Positions 1 to 9,377 of a stretch of 44,081 nt of DNA are shown here, one piece after another. Made by a program: the position numbers and the translations under genes. Every line of letters begins with the position of its first letter. The stretch's first letter is position 1. Origin of the DNA: Phycisphaerales bacterium (GTDB lineage: Bacteria; Planctomycetota; Phycisphaerae; Phycisphaerales; JAGLTS01); assembly GCA_023135165.1 (NCBI GenBank), contig JAGLTS010000001.1, forward strand, positions 1 through 44,081. The letters are read 5' to 3'. The notes under the pieces were generated by a model. The model searched no databases. It was not told where the DNA came from and was given only the letters and a program-made list of their open reading frames with translations.

Positions 1-321
1 CTCTCCTCCGGCTTGACAATAACTAGGTTGATCCGCATGGCACGCCTCTGGACCGTCTGCCGGAGGCGTGCCATGTCCTTTGTCTAGCGATGAGGGGGCG
101 GCGGTGTCAATCTGTCCGCAACGCCCACGCCCCCCACCATCACCACCTCTGCCGAAGCGGCGCGATGGGAACTGCGGACCGGCGTCTTGGGGCGAGGCTC
201 GGTGTGGCACCGTCGATTCCGGGGGGAGCGCCCCTCTTTGGGTCGCGGCTACACGGAGGGAGGGGGTGTGGGCTCGCGTGCGGTTGGGTGATCGGCCACA
301 ATGGGGCGCTGGAGGTTCGTT
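1..321. other. Leading region without a convincing gene
   Basis: I see no supportable gene here. Short open frames cross it, but they are rich in Pro, Arg and Gly, have no recognisable motif and run into the prenyltransferase gene in the wrong frame. The region holds one strong hairpin near its left end, described separately, and then GC-rich sequence leading to the ribosome binding site of the first gene. Confidence 0.5.
36..75. terminator. Hairpin, probable terminator of a gene left of the window
   Basis: Two perfect 13-base arms (36-48 and 63-75) enclose a 14-base loop. The hairpin is followed by a pyrimidine-rich stretch rather than a clean T run. Its place at the window edge, before the next gene, suggests transcription termination. 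The orientation cannot be fixed without the neighbouring gene. Confidence 0.5.
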
Positions 322-1227
322 GTGTTGACGATCATCAAGTCACTGCTGGGTGTGGCTCGCGCGCCGTTTCTGCTGCTGCCTGTCACGCTTGTTGCTGCGG
401 GGGCTGCGGCGTCGGCGTATGACGGCGGCATCTCACTCTTACGCACAGCGGCGGCGCTGGTCGGGCTGCTTGCGCTGCACATCGGCGTCAATGCGATCAA
501 CGAAGCGGCGGACATGCGGTCGGGGATCGACCTGAAGACTGTGCGGACGCCGTTCAGCGGGGGAAGCGGCACGCTGCCTGCGGGTAAGCTCAGCATCCGC
601 GCCGCGTACAGCTTCGGGTTTGTCGCCACGGCGGTCGGGCTGGCAATCGGTGTGTGGTTTCTGATCCAGGTCGGATGGGTACTCGTGCCGATCGTTGCGG
701 TCGGCGCGTTTTCGGTGTTGATGTACACACACCTGCTGCTGCGGATCGGCGTCGGCGAGGTGTTCGCGGGGCTGGGGCTGGGCGCGCTGCCGATCGTCGG
801 GGCTGCGGTAGTGCAGGATGGCGTCATCGGGCCGGCTGCGGTCGGCGCGGCGGCGCCTGCCTTCTTCATGACGTTCAATCTGCTGCTGCTCAACGAGTTT
901 CCTGACGCGGAGGCGGACCGCGCGGGCGGGCGTCGGCACCTGGTCATTCTGCTGGGTCGGGCTGGCGCTGCGCGGATCTACGCGATCGCTGCGATCGCTG
1001 CACCCGCTTCGATCGTCGCTGCGGTTGTGTATGGGGCGCTGCCTGCACTTTGCATTGTGGCGGTGTTGCCGACGCTACTGGTCGCACCTGCGCTGCGGTG
1101 GACGTTCACGAAGGCGAGCCAGCCCGTGCCGACGGGTGCACTGGCGGGCAACGTCATCTGGAACCTTGCGACGAACGTGCTCAACGCCGTGGCGCTGGGC
1201 GTGTGCGCGTGGCAGGGCTGGTCATAG
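322..1227 (+). CDS. UbiA-family prenyltransferase
   Basis: Integral membrane enzyme of the UbiA superfamily, which attaches a polyprenyl chain to an aromatic ring, as in quinone synthesis. The sequence shows about eight hydrophobic segments and two Asp-rich motifs: NEAADMRSGID early on, and LNEFPDAEADRAGG in the middle, matching the two diphosphate/Mg-binding motifs of the family. I chose GTG 322 because GGAGG lies six bases upstream; the ATG at 301 has no such site. That gives 301 residues, a normal length. It converges on fdhE with a six-base overlap. Product identity (menaquinone-type MenA or another UbiA branch) is not resolvable by eye; supply of quinone to the nearby formate dehydrogenase is an inference. 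Confidence 0.85.
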   Translation: MLTIIKSLLGVARAPFLLLPVTLVAAGAAASAYDGGISLLRTAAALVGLLALHIGVNAINEAADMRSGIDLKTVRTPFSGGSGTLPAGKLSIRAAYSFGFVATAVGLAIGVWFLIQVGWVLVPIVAVGAFSVLMYTHLLLRIGVGEVFAGLGLGALPIVGAAVVQDGVIGPAAVGAAAPAFFMTFNLLLLNEFPDAEADRAGGRRHLVILLGRAGAARIYAIAAIAAPASIVAAVVYGALPALCIVAVLPTLLVAPALRWTFTKASQPVPTGALAGNVIWNLATNVLNAVALGVCAWQGWS

Positions 1228-2082
1228 CAGCGCGGTGTAGGGCAGCGCCCGGATGCAGCCTTGCTCTTCCGCGATCAGATCCATGTGCGTCATCGCAATC
1301 GCCTCGACGAGTGGGATCAGCTGCTCACCTTCGGGCAGTTTCCGCACATCGACCGTCTTGATGTAGCGCAGGCAGTGGTCGCAGACCTCGACCCAGCGCG
1401 GGTCCGAGTCATCGACGGTCAGCCGACCCAGATCCTTGCTTCCCTCGCAGAACGGACAGTTCATGCGGTGGTAGCCCCACTGCTCGCCGCACAGCCCGCA
1501 GCATAAAATGCGCTTGCCATCCTGATCGAGCATCGCCAACCCGGCAGGCGACCCGCACCACGGGCACATCGCGACAGGCTCTTGCGGTGCTTCGGCGCCG
1601 GCTTGCCTGGCTCGTCTGACGACATCGGTCACACACGGTGCAGCGAGCACGCGGCCGAAGAAGAGCAGGCCGTCCACCGACATGCCGAGTCGTTCGCGGA
1701 GTGCTGTCAGGCCTGTCTCATCAGGCCCGAATGCGGCGCTACGGGCAAGCTCTTCCAGCACGGCTGGATCATCGGCAGCGGCATCCGACAGGCGAATCAG
1801 GTCGTCGCTGCAATGGTCGCGTGACTGAAGCGAACCACACAGGTCGCTGAGGAGATCGGTCAGAAGCCCATGATCGAACGGCACATCGCTTGGCGAAAGC
1901 GAGCAGCCGGTCGGCTCCGCGCCGCCCTCGCGACCTTGCAGCGATGTGAGCGCGATGTGTTGCGCCTTGAGCAACTCGATCCGGAAGCGAATGTACTGCT
2001 CGGACGTGTTGGGAGAGTTCGCAAGCGCTTCGAGACTTTTGATGATCGTTGCCTGGTCGAAAGATGATGTTGTTTGCGTCAT
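1222..2082 (-). CDS. fdhE: Formate dehydrogenase accessory protein FdhE
   Basis: FdhE is a cytoplasmic iron/zinc-binding chaperone needed for activity of respiratory formate dehydrogenases. The C-terminal half carries four CxxC pairs (CPWCGSPAG, CCGLCGEQWG, NCPFCEG, VCDHCLRY), the hallmark rubredoxin-like cysteine set of the family, and the N-terminal half is helical. The 286-residue length is slightly short of E. coli FdhE. The start ATG has GAGGA six bases upstream. It sits 55 bases downstream of moaA on the same strand, so both probably serve the formate dehydrogenase encoded further along. Confidence 0.93.
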   Translation of the reverse strand: MTQTTSSFDQATIIKSLEALANSPNTSEQYIRFRIELLKAQHIALTSLQGREGGAEPTGCSLSPSDVPFDHGLLTDLLSDLCGSLQSRDHCSDDLIRLSDAAADDPAVLEELARSAAFGPDETGLTALRERLGMSVDGLLFFGRVLAAPCVTDVVRRARQAGAEAPQEPVAMCPWCGSPAGLAMLDQDGKRILCCGLCGEQWGYHRMNCPFCEGSKDLGRLTVDDSDPRWVEVCDHCLRYIKTVDVRKLPEGEQLIPLVEAIAMTHMDLIAEEQGCIRALPYTALL

Positions 2083-2137
2083 GGTCTGTCCTCGACCGAT
2101 CTAGCGGCCTGATGTACGGCACGGGGTGCACCGTAGT

Positions 2138-3082
2138 CTACCCACCGATCTGCGACATGGAGAGCGACTGATAGCATCCATCGCACGTTGCTTTCATCGC
2201 GACCGCCCGATCGAAGGCGGCGATCAGATCACCCTCGGTGTGCGGTTGACGGAGGATGTCGCGCATCGGAACAAACGAGTTGCCGGCAAGGCATGGCAGG
2301 AGATTCCCGTCGGAGGTGAGGCGCAGGCGATTGCAGTTGTCGCAGAACGTCTCGGTCACGCCGGAGATGAAGCCGATGCGCGCGGGGCCGCCATCGACGA
2401 TGAACTCGCATGCCGGTCCGGCGAGGTTGTCGCGCTGAACAGGTTCAAGTTGATGCGCCGCCTCGATGCATGCTCGCATTTCGCTCACAGGAAGGAGCGC
2501 TCCCGTGAGCGGGGAGCCGGGCACGAACGGCATGAGCTCGATGAACCGCACCGTCACCGAGCGATCACATGCGAAACGGACGAAGTCGAGGAGTTCGTCG
2601 CCGTTGATGCCTCGCAGGACGACCGCGTTGAGCTTGATTCTCTCGATGCCCGCTTCGATGGCTGCATCCACGCCGTCAATCACCGCGTCGAGATCACCGC
2701 CTCGGGTGATTCGTGCGAACCGGTCAGGTTGAAGGGAATCCATGCTGATGTTGATCGCGGTGACGCCCGCCTGTTTGAGCGCCGGCGCGAGACGTCGCAG
2801 GCGAGTCGCATTTGTCGTCAGCGCGAGCTGCTCCAGCCCGGCGATGCGGCCGAGATTGGCGATGAGGTGTTCGATGTCGCGACGGAGGAGCGGCTCACCG
2901 CCGGAGATCCGCACCTTCCGCACGCCCCAGCGCACGGCGGCGTGGACGAGTTCCTCGATTTCCGCATAGTCCAGCAGGTCACTGTGTGCGAGAAGCTGGA
3001 CACCGTCGGGCGGCATGCAGTAGCGGCAGCGCAAATTGCAGCGGTCGGTCACTGAGATACGGAGGTAGTTGCACCGGGCCAT
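2138..3082 (-). CDS. moaA: GTP 3',8-cyclase MoaA (molybdopterin step 1)
   Basis: Radical SAM enzyme that, with MoaC, turns GTP into cyclic pyranopterin monophosphate, the first step of molybdenum/tungsten cofactor synthesis. The N-terminus has the radical-SAM cluster motif CNLRCRYC (Cys15, 19, 22), then the SAM-binding SGGEPLLR. The C-terminal second cluster motif FCDNCNRLRLTSDG with a further Cys is present. The protein ends in Gly-Gly, the conserved tail that enters the active site. Length (314) is typical. GGGAG lies six bases before the ATG. MoaC, MoaE and MoaD are not in this window, so the rest of the pathway must be encoded elsewhere. Confidence 0.96.
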   Translation of the reverse strand: MARCNYLRISVTDRCNLRCRYCMPPDGVQLLAHSDLLDYAEIEELVHAAVRWGVRKVRISGGEPLLRRDIEHLIANLGRIAGLEQLALTTNATRLRRLAPALKQAGVTAINISMDSLQPDRFARITRGGDLDAVIDGVDAAIEAGIERIKLNAVVLRGINGDELLDFVRFACDRSVTVRFIELMPFVPGSPLTGALLPVSEMRACIEAAHQLEPVQRDNLAGPACEFIVDGGPARIGFISGVTETFCDNCNRLRLTSDGNLLPCLAGNSFVPMRDILRQPHTEGDLIAAFDRAVAMKATCDGCYQSLSMSQIGG

Positions 3083-3115
3083 GAAGCGCTCCCGTTTCGC
3101 CTTGCTGGAGGGAAA

Positions 3116-3724
3116 CTAGAGCATGTCGGCCAGTGCCGTCAAGACCTCATTGTAGTTCGGCTCGGAGAACTGCTCTTTCACAATCTGGAGATAGCGGATG
3201 ACGCCCTCACGATCGACGATGATCACGGCACGCGCCAGGAGTTCTTGTTCCTTGATGATGAGGCCATACGCTTCGCCAAAGGAGTGGTCCCGATAATCCG
3301 ATCGCAGGGCGGTCTGATGCACATTCTCGTCATCGCACCACCTTTGCTGCGCGAAGGGCAGGTCCACGGAGACGGTCAGGAAGACGACATCGGGGCTGAA
3401 GCGCCCCGCCTCCTCGTCAAAGCGGTGCGTCTGGAGCTTGCACATGGGTGTGTCGATTGATGGGACGCTCGAGATGACGACGACCCGACCGCGGTACTCG
3501 CTCAGTGTAGTCGGCTGGAGGTCAGCGTTCACGACGGCAAAGTCGGGCGCCATGTCGCCGACCTTCAACTCCGGGCCGAGCAACGTCATGGGCATGCCCT
3601 TGTGTTGAATCACACCGGTTCGCTCGGAAGGCGCCGAGGCGGATGACTGCGAGAGCGCCTCATCACGGCAGCCGGCCACGGCAGCGAGCGAGACAGCGAG
3701 GGTGGCGATCAAAAGGCGTCGCAT
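3116..3724 (-). CDS. tpx: Thiol peroxidase (Tpx type), predicted lipoprotein
   Basis: Peroxiredoxin that reduces hydroperoxides using a thiol pair. The core VVVISSVPSIDTPMC contains the peroxidatic Cys95, and AQQRWC contains resolving Cys130. The stretch SDYRDHSFGEAYG is characteristic of the Tpx subfamily. I start at ATG 3724, with AAGGAA eight bases upstream, rather than the longer frame. This exposes a lipoprotein signal (MRRLLIATLAVSLAAVAGC, lipid Cys19) and gives 202 residues, of which about 165 are the normal Tpx domain. Membrane anchoring outside the cytoplasm is unusual for the family. It lies between moaA and the formate dehydrogenase operon, perhaps protecting that oxygen-sensitive enzyme (inference). 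Confidence 0.9.
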   Translation of the reverse strand: MRRLLIATLAVSLAAVAGCRDEALSQSSASAPSERTGVIQHKGMPMTLLGPELKVGDMAPDFAVVNADLQPTTLSEYRGRVVVISSVPSIDTPMCKLQTHRFDEEAGRFSPDVVFLTVSVDLPFAQQRWCDDENVHQTALRSDYRDHSFGEAYGLIIKEQELLARAVIIVDREGVIRYLQIVKEQFSEPNYNEVLTALADML

Positions 3725-3861
3725 GCGGCATGTTCCTTGTGATGTAAACGAAAGCCGACGGGCTTCCAACATTAGGGGCGGTGCAGGGGGGAGTCAACGA
3801 CTCCGATGGACTGCGACCAGACCCGATACCAACGCGCGGGCGGCCTGAATTCTTCCGCAGA

Positions 3862-3892
3862 AAAGCCCAGGGAAAGGCTTTCCCTGGGCTTT
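3862..3892 (-). terminator. Intrinsic terminator of the formate dehydrogenase operon
   Basis: Perfect 15-base inverted repeat built on GCCCAGGGAAAG with a one-base centre, followed on the minus strand by TTTTCT. It lies 28 bases beyond the stop of the NrfD-type subunit gene. Almost the same sequence recurs at 27228 and 28268. Confidence 0.85.
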
Positions 3893-3919
3893 GAGGTACG
3901 TAGGTTCCGGACTGTGCTT

Positions 3920-5209
3920 CTACGCCTCCTGATGCGGCTGTGTGAAGATGGGGAGCACCCTCGCAAACAGGCCGAAGAAGAAGAACGTCGCACCGATGAG
4001 CGAGACGGAAATAAGGATCTCGATCAGCGTCGGGTAGTACGCGTAGGGCGTTGCGCCGGGCGTCGGTGCAAACGGGTCGACGCCGAGCAGCACGACGTTG
4101 AGCCGATTCAGCACGACGCCGCCCATGATGAGCAGCGAGGCGAACATCAGCCCGCCCAGGTTCTTGCGGATGCCGGGCGCGAGCAACAGCACAGCCGGCA
4201 GCAGGCCGCCCGCGATGATCTCGATAAGCAGAAGATTGCCCACGCCGCCGGTGAACGCAGCACCAAGCTGTCCACGGACGACCAGATCGACGATACGCAC
4301 GATCATGTACACCCACATGGCCCCGCACGCGAGCTTGCCCAGCCCTGCGAGCACGTCGCCGTTCATCGGTCGGCGGAAGAACTTGGACAGGGTCATCTCG
4401 GTGAAGATCATCGTCGCGAAGCCACCCGTGACCGCCGACAGGAAGAAGCAGATCGGCAGGATCGGCGTCCACCAGAGGTGACTGAGCTTGTCGGGCATGA
4501 GCAGGAAGAGCGAACCCAGCGACGACTGGTGCATCGTCGAGAAGACGACCGCCGCGATGATAAGCATGATCGGCACGCCGCTCTTGTCGTTGGGCTTGGG
4601 CTTGAGCACGATCGCCAAGATCGAGAAGACGACGAACGCAATGACGGTCCACATGATCGACAGATGCGACATCAGGAACGTGAACCACGTCACCGCAAGA
4701 ACGACGAGGATCGGAGATATCTTCCGCCAGCCGTCACGGAGCTGTTCCCATCCGAATCGGTCGAACACAGCCGGCAGGAACTCGAAGAACAGCACACAGA
4801 CATACAGGCCGACGCACCAGGAGACCTCGAACATCGCGGAGTGCTCCGGATGCCATAGAAGGAGGTTCCAGAAGTTCCACGGCGCCCCGAGGTCAGCGAG
4901 CAGCGTGATGCCGACGCATGTATAGCTCAGCAGCCCCATGAGCACTGCGGATCGTGCGATTCCGTGGTATTTCTCCCCGCCGAAGATGTACACCGTGCCC
5001 GCGGTGACGAATGCACCTGCCGCGAGCGCGATCCAGAGCAGGTCGATGACGATCCATAGCCCCCATGGATAGGCGTCACTCAGGTTCGTGGTCGCCCCCA
5101 GGCCGAGAATGAAGCGAATGACGAACACGACCGCACCCGCCAACATGAGCGGGATCATGATCGCGCTCCACCCGGTGAGCAGCTTTCCTCTTGCTTCCTC
5201 GTGGATCAT
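3920..5209 (-). CDS. NrfD/HybB-type membrane subunit of formate dehydrogenase
   Basis: Integral membrane quinone-reducing anchor of the NrfD (PsrC/HybB) family. The 429 residues show about ten hydrophobic helices, with family-like stretches such as YPWGLWIVIDLLWIAL and LMSHLSIMW. Such subunits contain no haem and pass electrons from an iron-sulfur partner to the quinone pool. The gene follows the ferredoxin-like subunit by 13 bases and ends the operon before a strong terminator. AGGAG precedes the ATG by nine bases. Classical FdnI-type anchors are dihaem cytochromes b; an NrfD-type protein here makes this a hybrid layout. Its role as quinone reductase is inferred from position and family. Confidence 0.88.
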   Translation of the reverse strand: MIHEEARGKLLTGWSAIMIPLMLAGAVVFVIRFILGLGATTNLSDAYPWGLWIVIDLLWIALAAGAFVTAGTVYIFGGEKYHGIARSAVLMGLLSYTCVGITLLADLGAPWNFWNLLLWHPEHSAMFEVSWCVGLYVCVLFFEFLPAVFDRFGWEQLRDGWRKISPILVVLAVTWFTFLMSHLSIMWTVIAFVVFSILAIVLKPKPNDKSGVPIMLIIAAVVFSTMHQSSLGSLFLLMPDKLSHLWWTPILPICFFLSAVTGGFATMIFTEMTLSKFFRRPMNGDVLAGLGKLACGAMWVYMIVRIVDLVVRGQLGAAFTGGVGNLLLIEIIAGGLLPAVLLLAPGIRKNLGGLMFASLLIMGGVVLNRLNVVLLGVDPFAPTPGATPYAYYPTLIEILISVSLIGATFFFFGLFARVLPIFTQPHQEA

Positions 5210-5222
5210 GAGCGATCACTCC

Positions 5223-6101
5223 TTACGCGTTTGTCGTACTCTCGTGTTCCGCTTCAACTTCGTCACGCCGCTTGGTGACCCAGTAGATCCCGCCGAGCAC
5301 CGCGCCCAAACCCACAACCGCTGCGGGCACCGCCTTGAGCGCCCAGACGGAATGATCGGGAATGCTCCGCGTGGGCAGATCGGTCCGGAAGTTCAGCTTG
5401 TCGAACGATACCGGCGAGATATACAGCCAGTTCGTTCCGCCGACTTCCTTCTCGCCATACACGTGCTTCACGTATTCGGTCGGCTCGGCGGCGATGCGCT
5501 CTTGGGCTTCCTTGAGCAGTTCATCGCGATCGCCGAATTTCAGCGCCCCGGTCGGACACACCTTCATGCAGGCGGGTGTCGCCTGCGTCTCGGCGAAGCG
5601 AGCCTGCGAGCCAGCATCGTCCAGTGCGATGCCGTTCACCTTGTCCGGCGCTTCGCCTTCTTCGATCCGGTCGAAGCAGAAGTCGCACTTGTGAATCTGC
5701 GGGAACGGCGTATCCCAGTCCGCGGTCGGCACGCCGAACGGGCACGCCAGCACGCAGTATCGGCAACCGATGCATTTGTACGAATCGTACGTGACCGGAC
5801 CGTCGTCGCTTTTGCGCAGCGCCGTCACCGGACACGCCGCGACGCAAGCCGGATCATCACAGTGCATGCACTGCCGTTTCACGAAGACACACGTCTCGAG
5901 ATCACCGTTCTGATCGACAAGCTCGTGGAACGTGATCCGCGTATACGTCTTGGCGGAGAGGGCTGGGGGATTCTCATAGCACCCACCCGTGCCCTGGAAC
6001 CGCGTCGGCTCCGGCGGCAGATTATGCCACTGCTTGCACGCCACCTGACAGGCACGGCAGCCGATGCATTTCGTCAAATCAACCAGACAAGCCTTACTCA
6101 T
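5223..6101 (-). CDS. fdhB: Formate dehydrogenase iron-sulfur (beta) subunit
   Basis: Electron-transfer subunit with four [4Fe-4S] sites, carrying electrons from the catalytic subunit to the membrane. The cysteine groups are visible in order: CIGCRACQVACKQW, CMHCDDPACVAACP, CIGCRYCVLACPFG, then KCDFCFDR paired with CMKVCPTGAL. A single hydrophobic segment near the C-terminus (AVPAAVVGLGAVLGGIYW), followed by a charged tail, matches the transmembrane anchor of FdnH-type beta subunits. The protein has no signal peptide and would be exported by riding with the Tat-targeted alpha subunit. Length (292) fits FdnH. It lies 18 bases after the alpha gene. Confidence 0.95.
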   Translation of the reverse strand: MSKACLVDLTKCIGCRACQVACKQWHNLPPEPTRFQGTGGCYENPPALSAKTYTRITFHELVDQNGDLETCVFVKRQCMHCDDPACVAACPVTALRKSDDGPVTYDSYKCIGCRYCVLACPFGVPTADWDTPFPQIHKCDFCFDRIEEGEAPDKVNGIALDDAGSQARFAETQATPACMKVCPTGALKFGDRDELLKEAQERIAAEPTEYVKHVYGEKEVGGTNWLYISPVSFDKLNFRTDLPTRSIPDHSVWALKAVPAAVVGLGAVLGGIYWVTKRRDEVEAEHESTTNA

Positions 6102-6119
6102 CGGTCAGTTCCTTCACGC

Positions 6120-9100
6120 TTACAGGGCGACTTCACCGAACCGCTCAACATCCAACTTGTTGATGTCCACCAGGAACGCCTTGGTCTCGGGAATCATGGT
6201 GTTCGCATCACCGACGTTCGGCGTCAGCAGGTTCGCGCTGTCGCCGCCTGAGCGATCCTCGGGCATCTTCCACCCAAAGCACCACGGCACGCCGACTTGA
6301 TGCACCGTCTTGCCATGGATAACGAACGGCTTGAGCCGGGCCGTCGGCAAGGCGATCGCCGTCACCACGCCGCGGATGCTGCACACCCGCACCTGATCGC
6401 CCGGCTTGATGCCCTTCTCCCGGGCCAACTCATGGCTCATCTCGACGAAGAGCTGCGGCTGCATCTCAAGCAGCCACGGCGTATGACGGGTCATCACGCC
6501 CGACTGCCAGTGCTCCGTCACGCGGTACGTCGAGCACACATACGGGAACTCATTGGACCCGCACGTCGAGCACTTGTCCGCCGGGCCTGTAAACAGCTTC
6601 ACCGCCGGGTTGACCGACTGACTGTTGAACGGGTTGACCGTCACGGGCGATTCGAGCGGCTCGTAGTGCTCGGGGAACGGCCCATCCTGCAAGCCCGTGG
6701 CGAAGATCTGCGCGTGGCCTTCGGGCTTCATGATGAACGCCGTCTTCGCGTCATCGCGCCGCGTGCCATCCGGGTTCTCAAGCGGATACCACCCGCCGTC
6801 GGGGATATCGCCCACCCACTTCTTCGAGACGTACTTGCCGTTCTCGACCTCGCCTTCGAACGAGATGACCGGGCAGTCCTTATCGTACGGCCGGCCCTGC
6901 GGATCGACCGATGCGCGGTTGTAGATGATGCGGCGATTGATCGGCCAGCACCACGCCCACCCCGCGTTCAGGCCGATGCCTTCCGTCTCGCGGACGCGCC
7001 GTGCGGCATTGTTGCCACTCTCGTTGTAGGACTGGCAATAGAGCCAGTTGCCCGACGAGGTCGAGCCGTCGTCAGTCAGGTGCGCGAAGCTCGGGACGAG
7101 TTCGCCCTTCTTGCGGTCCACACCTTTCACGTTGCAGTCCCGTTGGAAGTAGCCGTTGATCTCCTTGGCGACGGCATGCGCATCGCACTCGCCGTGCGCG
7201 TCGAAGTAGTCCCACTTGAGGTTGACGATCGCGTCGGGGAACGCCCCGCCCTCTTCCTGGTAGAGCCTGCGCAACTCGACGAAGATCTTGTTGATCATCT
7301 CCGCGTCGGGGATGGCGTCGCCCGGTGCGTCGGCTGCCTTGTAGCGCCACTGCATCCATCGGCCGGAGTTGGTGATCGAGCCTTCCTTCTCGACCGACGC
7401 CGCGGCCGGGAGCACGAACACCTCCGTGTCGATGTCCTCCGGCATGATGCGCTTGCCATCGTCGGCACGCGCGAGCTTCTCATCCTGGAAGAACCAGCCC
7501 GTCTCGCTCGGGAAGATGTTGACGTTGATGAGCCAGTCGAGCTTGGACAGCGCCTCGCGCGTCTTCAGCGAGTTCGCGCCGCTGCATGCCGGATTCTGAC
7601 CCCATGAGAAGAAGCCCTTGATCTCGCCGTTGTACATTCGGTCGAAGATCGTCAGCCACGAGTAGTTCACGCCGTCATCGAGCTTGGGAAGCCAACCGTA
7701 GCCGAAGCCGTTGTCGGCCGTGGCGTTGGCACCAAAGAACGACTTGAGCAGACTGACGGTGTACTTCGGGTAGTTGCCCCACCAGTTCGCACTGAGCGCG
7801 CCGACCTGTGTGGGCGTGTACTTCGTGTTGTACGCTTCGAGCGTCGGCTGGGATGCCTTGGGCGTCTTGAGATAACCGGGCAGGATGTGGAAGAGCAGGC
7901 AGTGGTCGGTCGAGCCTTGCACGTTCGACTCGCCTCGCAGCGCGTTCACGCCGCCGCCCGCACGACCGATGTTGCCCAGCAGAAGCTGGATCATCGCCAT
8001 CGTACGGATGTTCTGCGCGCCCGCGGTGTGCTGCGTCCAGCCCATCGCATACATGATGGTGCCGGCCTTCTCCGGCGCGCCCGTCGCGGCATACGTCTCG
8101 TAGACCGTCTTCAGATCTTCGACAGGCGTGCCCGTCACGCCCGCGACCGTCTCGAAGTCGTATCGGCTGTAGTGCTTCTTGAGAAGCTGATAGACGCATC
8201 TCGGATTGGTGAGCGTCGGATCCTTGATCGGCTCGCCGTCAGCATCAAGCTGGTAGCCCCAGCTCGACTTGTCGTACTTGCGTGCTTCGGGGTCATAGCC
8301 TGTGAACAGGCCTGCCGCCTCATCGAACCCAAACTCATCTTTGATAAGGAACGCGCCGTTGGTGTACTCGACGACGTATTCCCGGTGGGCGAGGTCGTGG
8401 TCAATGATGTACTTGATCATCCCGCCGAGGAACGGGATGTCGGTCCCGCTGCGAAGGCGGGTATAGATGTCCGCCTTCGAGGAACTGCGTGTGAAGCGAG
8501 GATCGACGTTGATGATCTTCGCACCGTTCTCATCCCTGGCCTTGAGCACCCAGCGGAATGAGACCGGGTGGTTCTCAGCCGGGTTCGCCCCCATGATCAG
8601 AATGCAATCACTGTTCTTGAGATCAATCCAGTGATTGGTCATCGCCCCACGACCGAACGAAGCCGCCAAACTGGCGACGGTTGCGCTATGTCATATTCGG
8701 GCCTGATGTTCTATCTGAACCAGTCCCATCGCACGGAGGAAGAGCTGGTAGAGCCAGCACTCTTCGTTGTCGAGCGCAGCGCTGCCGACCGAAGCGATCG
8801 CGTTGGTGCGGTTGACCGCCTGTCCCGCGGCGTTTCGCAGCTCAAAGGACTCATCGCGCGTCTTCTTGATGCGCTTGGCGATCTCCGTCGCAGCCCAGTC
8901 CCAGGATTTCTCGACGAATTCCTTTGCCTTGGGCGCGCGGTAGAGAACCTTGGTCAGACGCTTTTCGCCGTTCGCCATCTGATACAACGAAGCGCCCTTC
9001 GGGCAGAGCGTGCCTTCGTTGATGGGATGATCCGGATCACCCTCGACGTTGATGACCTTGCGCTTGCCATCCACCACTTCGGACATCACGATCGCCCCGC

Positions 9101-9269
9101 AGCCGACGCCGCAGTAAGGACAGATCGTCGTCGTGATTCGGCTGTGTTTGACAGCCTGCGCCATCTTGCTCGCGTATGCGACCGTCGGTCTCATGTCGAG
9201 GCCGAGGAAGCCGAGCAACCCTCCGGCGCCAACGGCGCCCGAGAGGAATGTTCGTCGAGTCAACTCCAT
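6120..9269 (-). CDS. fdhA: Selenocysteine formate dehydrogenase catalytic subunit
   Basis: Mo/W-bis-MGD enzyme oxidising formate to CO2 (FdnG-type), 1049 residues counting one in-frame TGA read as selenocysteine 193. The start ATG 9269 has GAGGAG seven bases upstream and opens a Tat signal (MELTRRTFLSGAVGAGG). The first domain binds a [4Fe-4S] cluster through CPYCGVGC and GTLCPKG. The active site reads NQAR-type context EHQARI-Sec-HSATVASLA, then FGRGAMTNHW, as in E. coli FdnG, with the conserved His following Sec. The C-terminal part has the MGD-binding barrel. A plain ORF search splits the gene at TGA 8691-8693; the unbroken homology on both sides shows it is one gene. selA/B/C are not in the window. 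Confidence 0.96.
8662..8678 (-). promoter_or_regulatory. Candidate bacterial SECIS hairpin
   Basis: On the fdhA transcript a six-pair stem (GUCGCC with GGCGGC, including one G-U pair) encloses the loop AGUUU. The loop begins 18 bases after the UGA codon, close to the spacing in the E. coli fdhF element, and contains a GU step as SelB-bound loops do. The assignment rests on position and structure only. Confidence 0.65.
8691..8693 (-). other. UGA selenocysteine codon (Sec193) of fdhA
   Basis: On the minus strand TGA lies in frame between the codons for EHQARI and HSATVASLA. In FdnG/FdhF-type enzymes this exact position is the catalytic selenocysteine, followed by His. Reading frame and protein similarity continue without a shift on both sides. 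Confidence 0.93.
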
Positions 9270-9324
9270 GAGGGAACTCCTCGTCTTTCCGTTCAGTGAA
9301 CATCGCCACAGTGGATTGGTTCGC

Positions 9325-9353
9325 ACGGTAGGGGGTGGGGCAATGAGCGTCAA
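9325..9353 (-). promoter_or_regulatory. Possible housekeeping promoter of the fdhA operon
   Basis: On the minus strand TTGACG (9353-9348) and TACCGT (9330-9325) are 17 bases apart, matching the -35 box well and the -10 box weakly. It lies 56 bases upstream of the fdhA start. No experimental support. Confidence 0.3.
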
Positions 9354-9377
9354 GATCAGGCGACGTCGTGGTAGGCA

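Noticed and set aside
2126..3055. Plus-strand frame opposite moaA
   Set aside because: No motif; the minus-strand frame is a complete MoaA.
3806..4858. Long plus-strand open frame opposite the NrfD-type subunit
   Set aside because: Translation is dominated by Arg, Asp, Glu and His with no motif; it is the shadow of a GC-rich membrane protein gene.
5088..7607. Long plus-strand open frames opposite fdhB and fdhA
   Set aside because: Arg/His/Val-rich low-order translations lying exactly opposite well-supported genes.
8691..8693. Stop codon splitting fdhA into two genes or a pseudogene
   Set aside because: The TGA sits at the known selenocysteine site, similarity continues in frame on both sides, and a SECIS-like hairpin follows.
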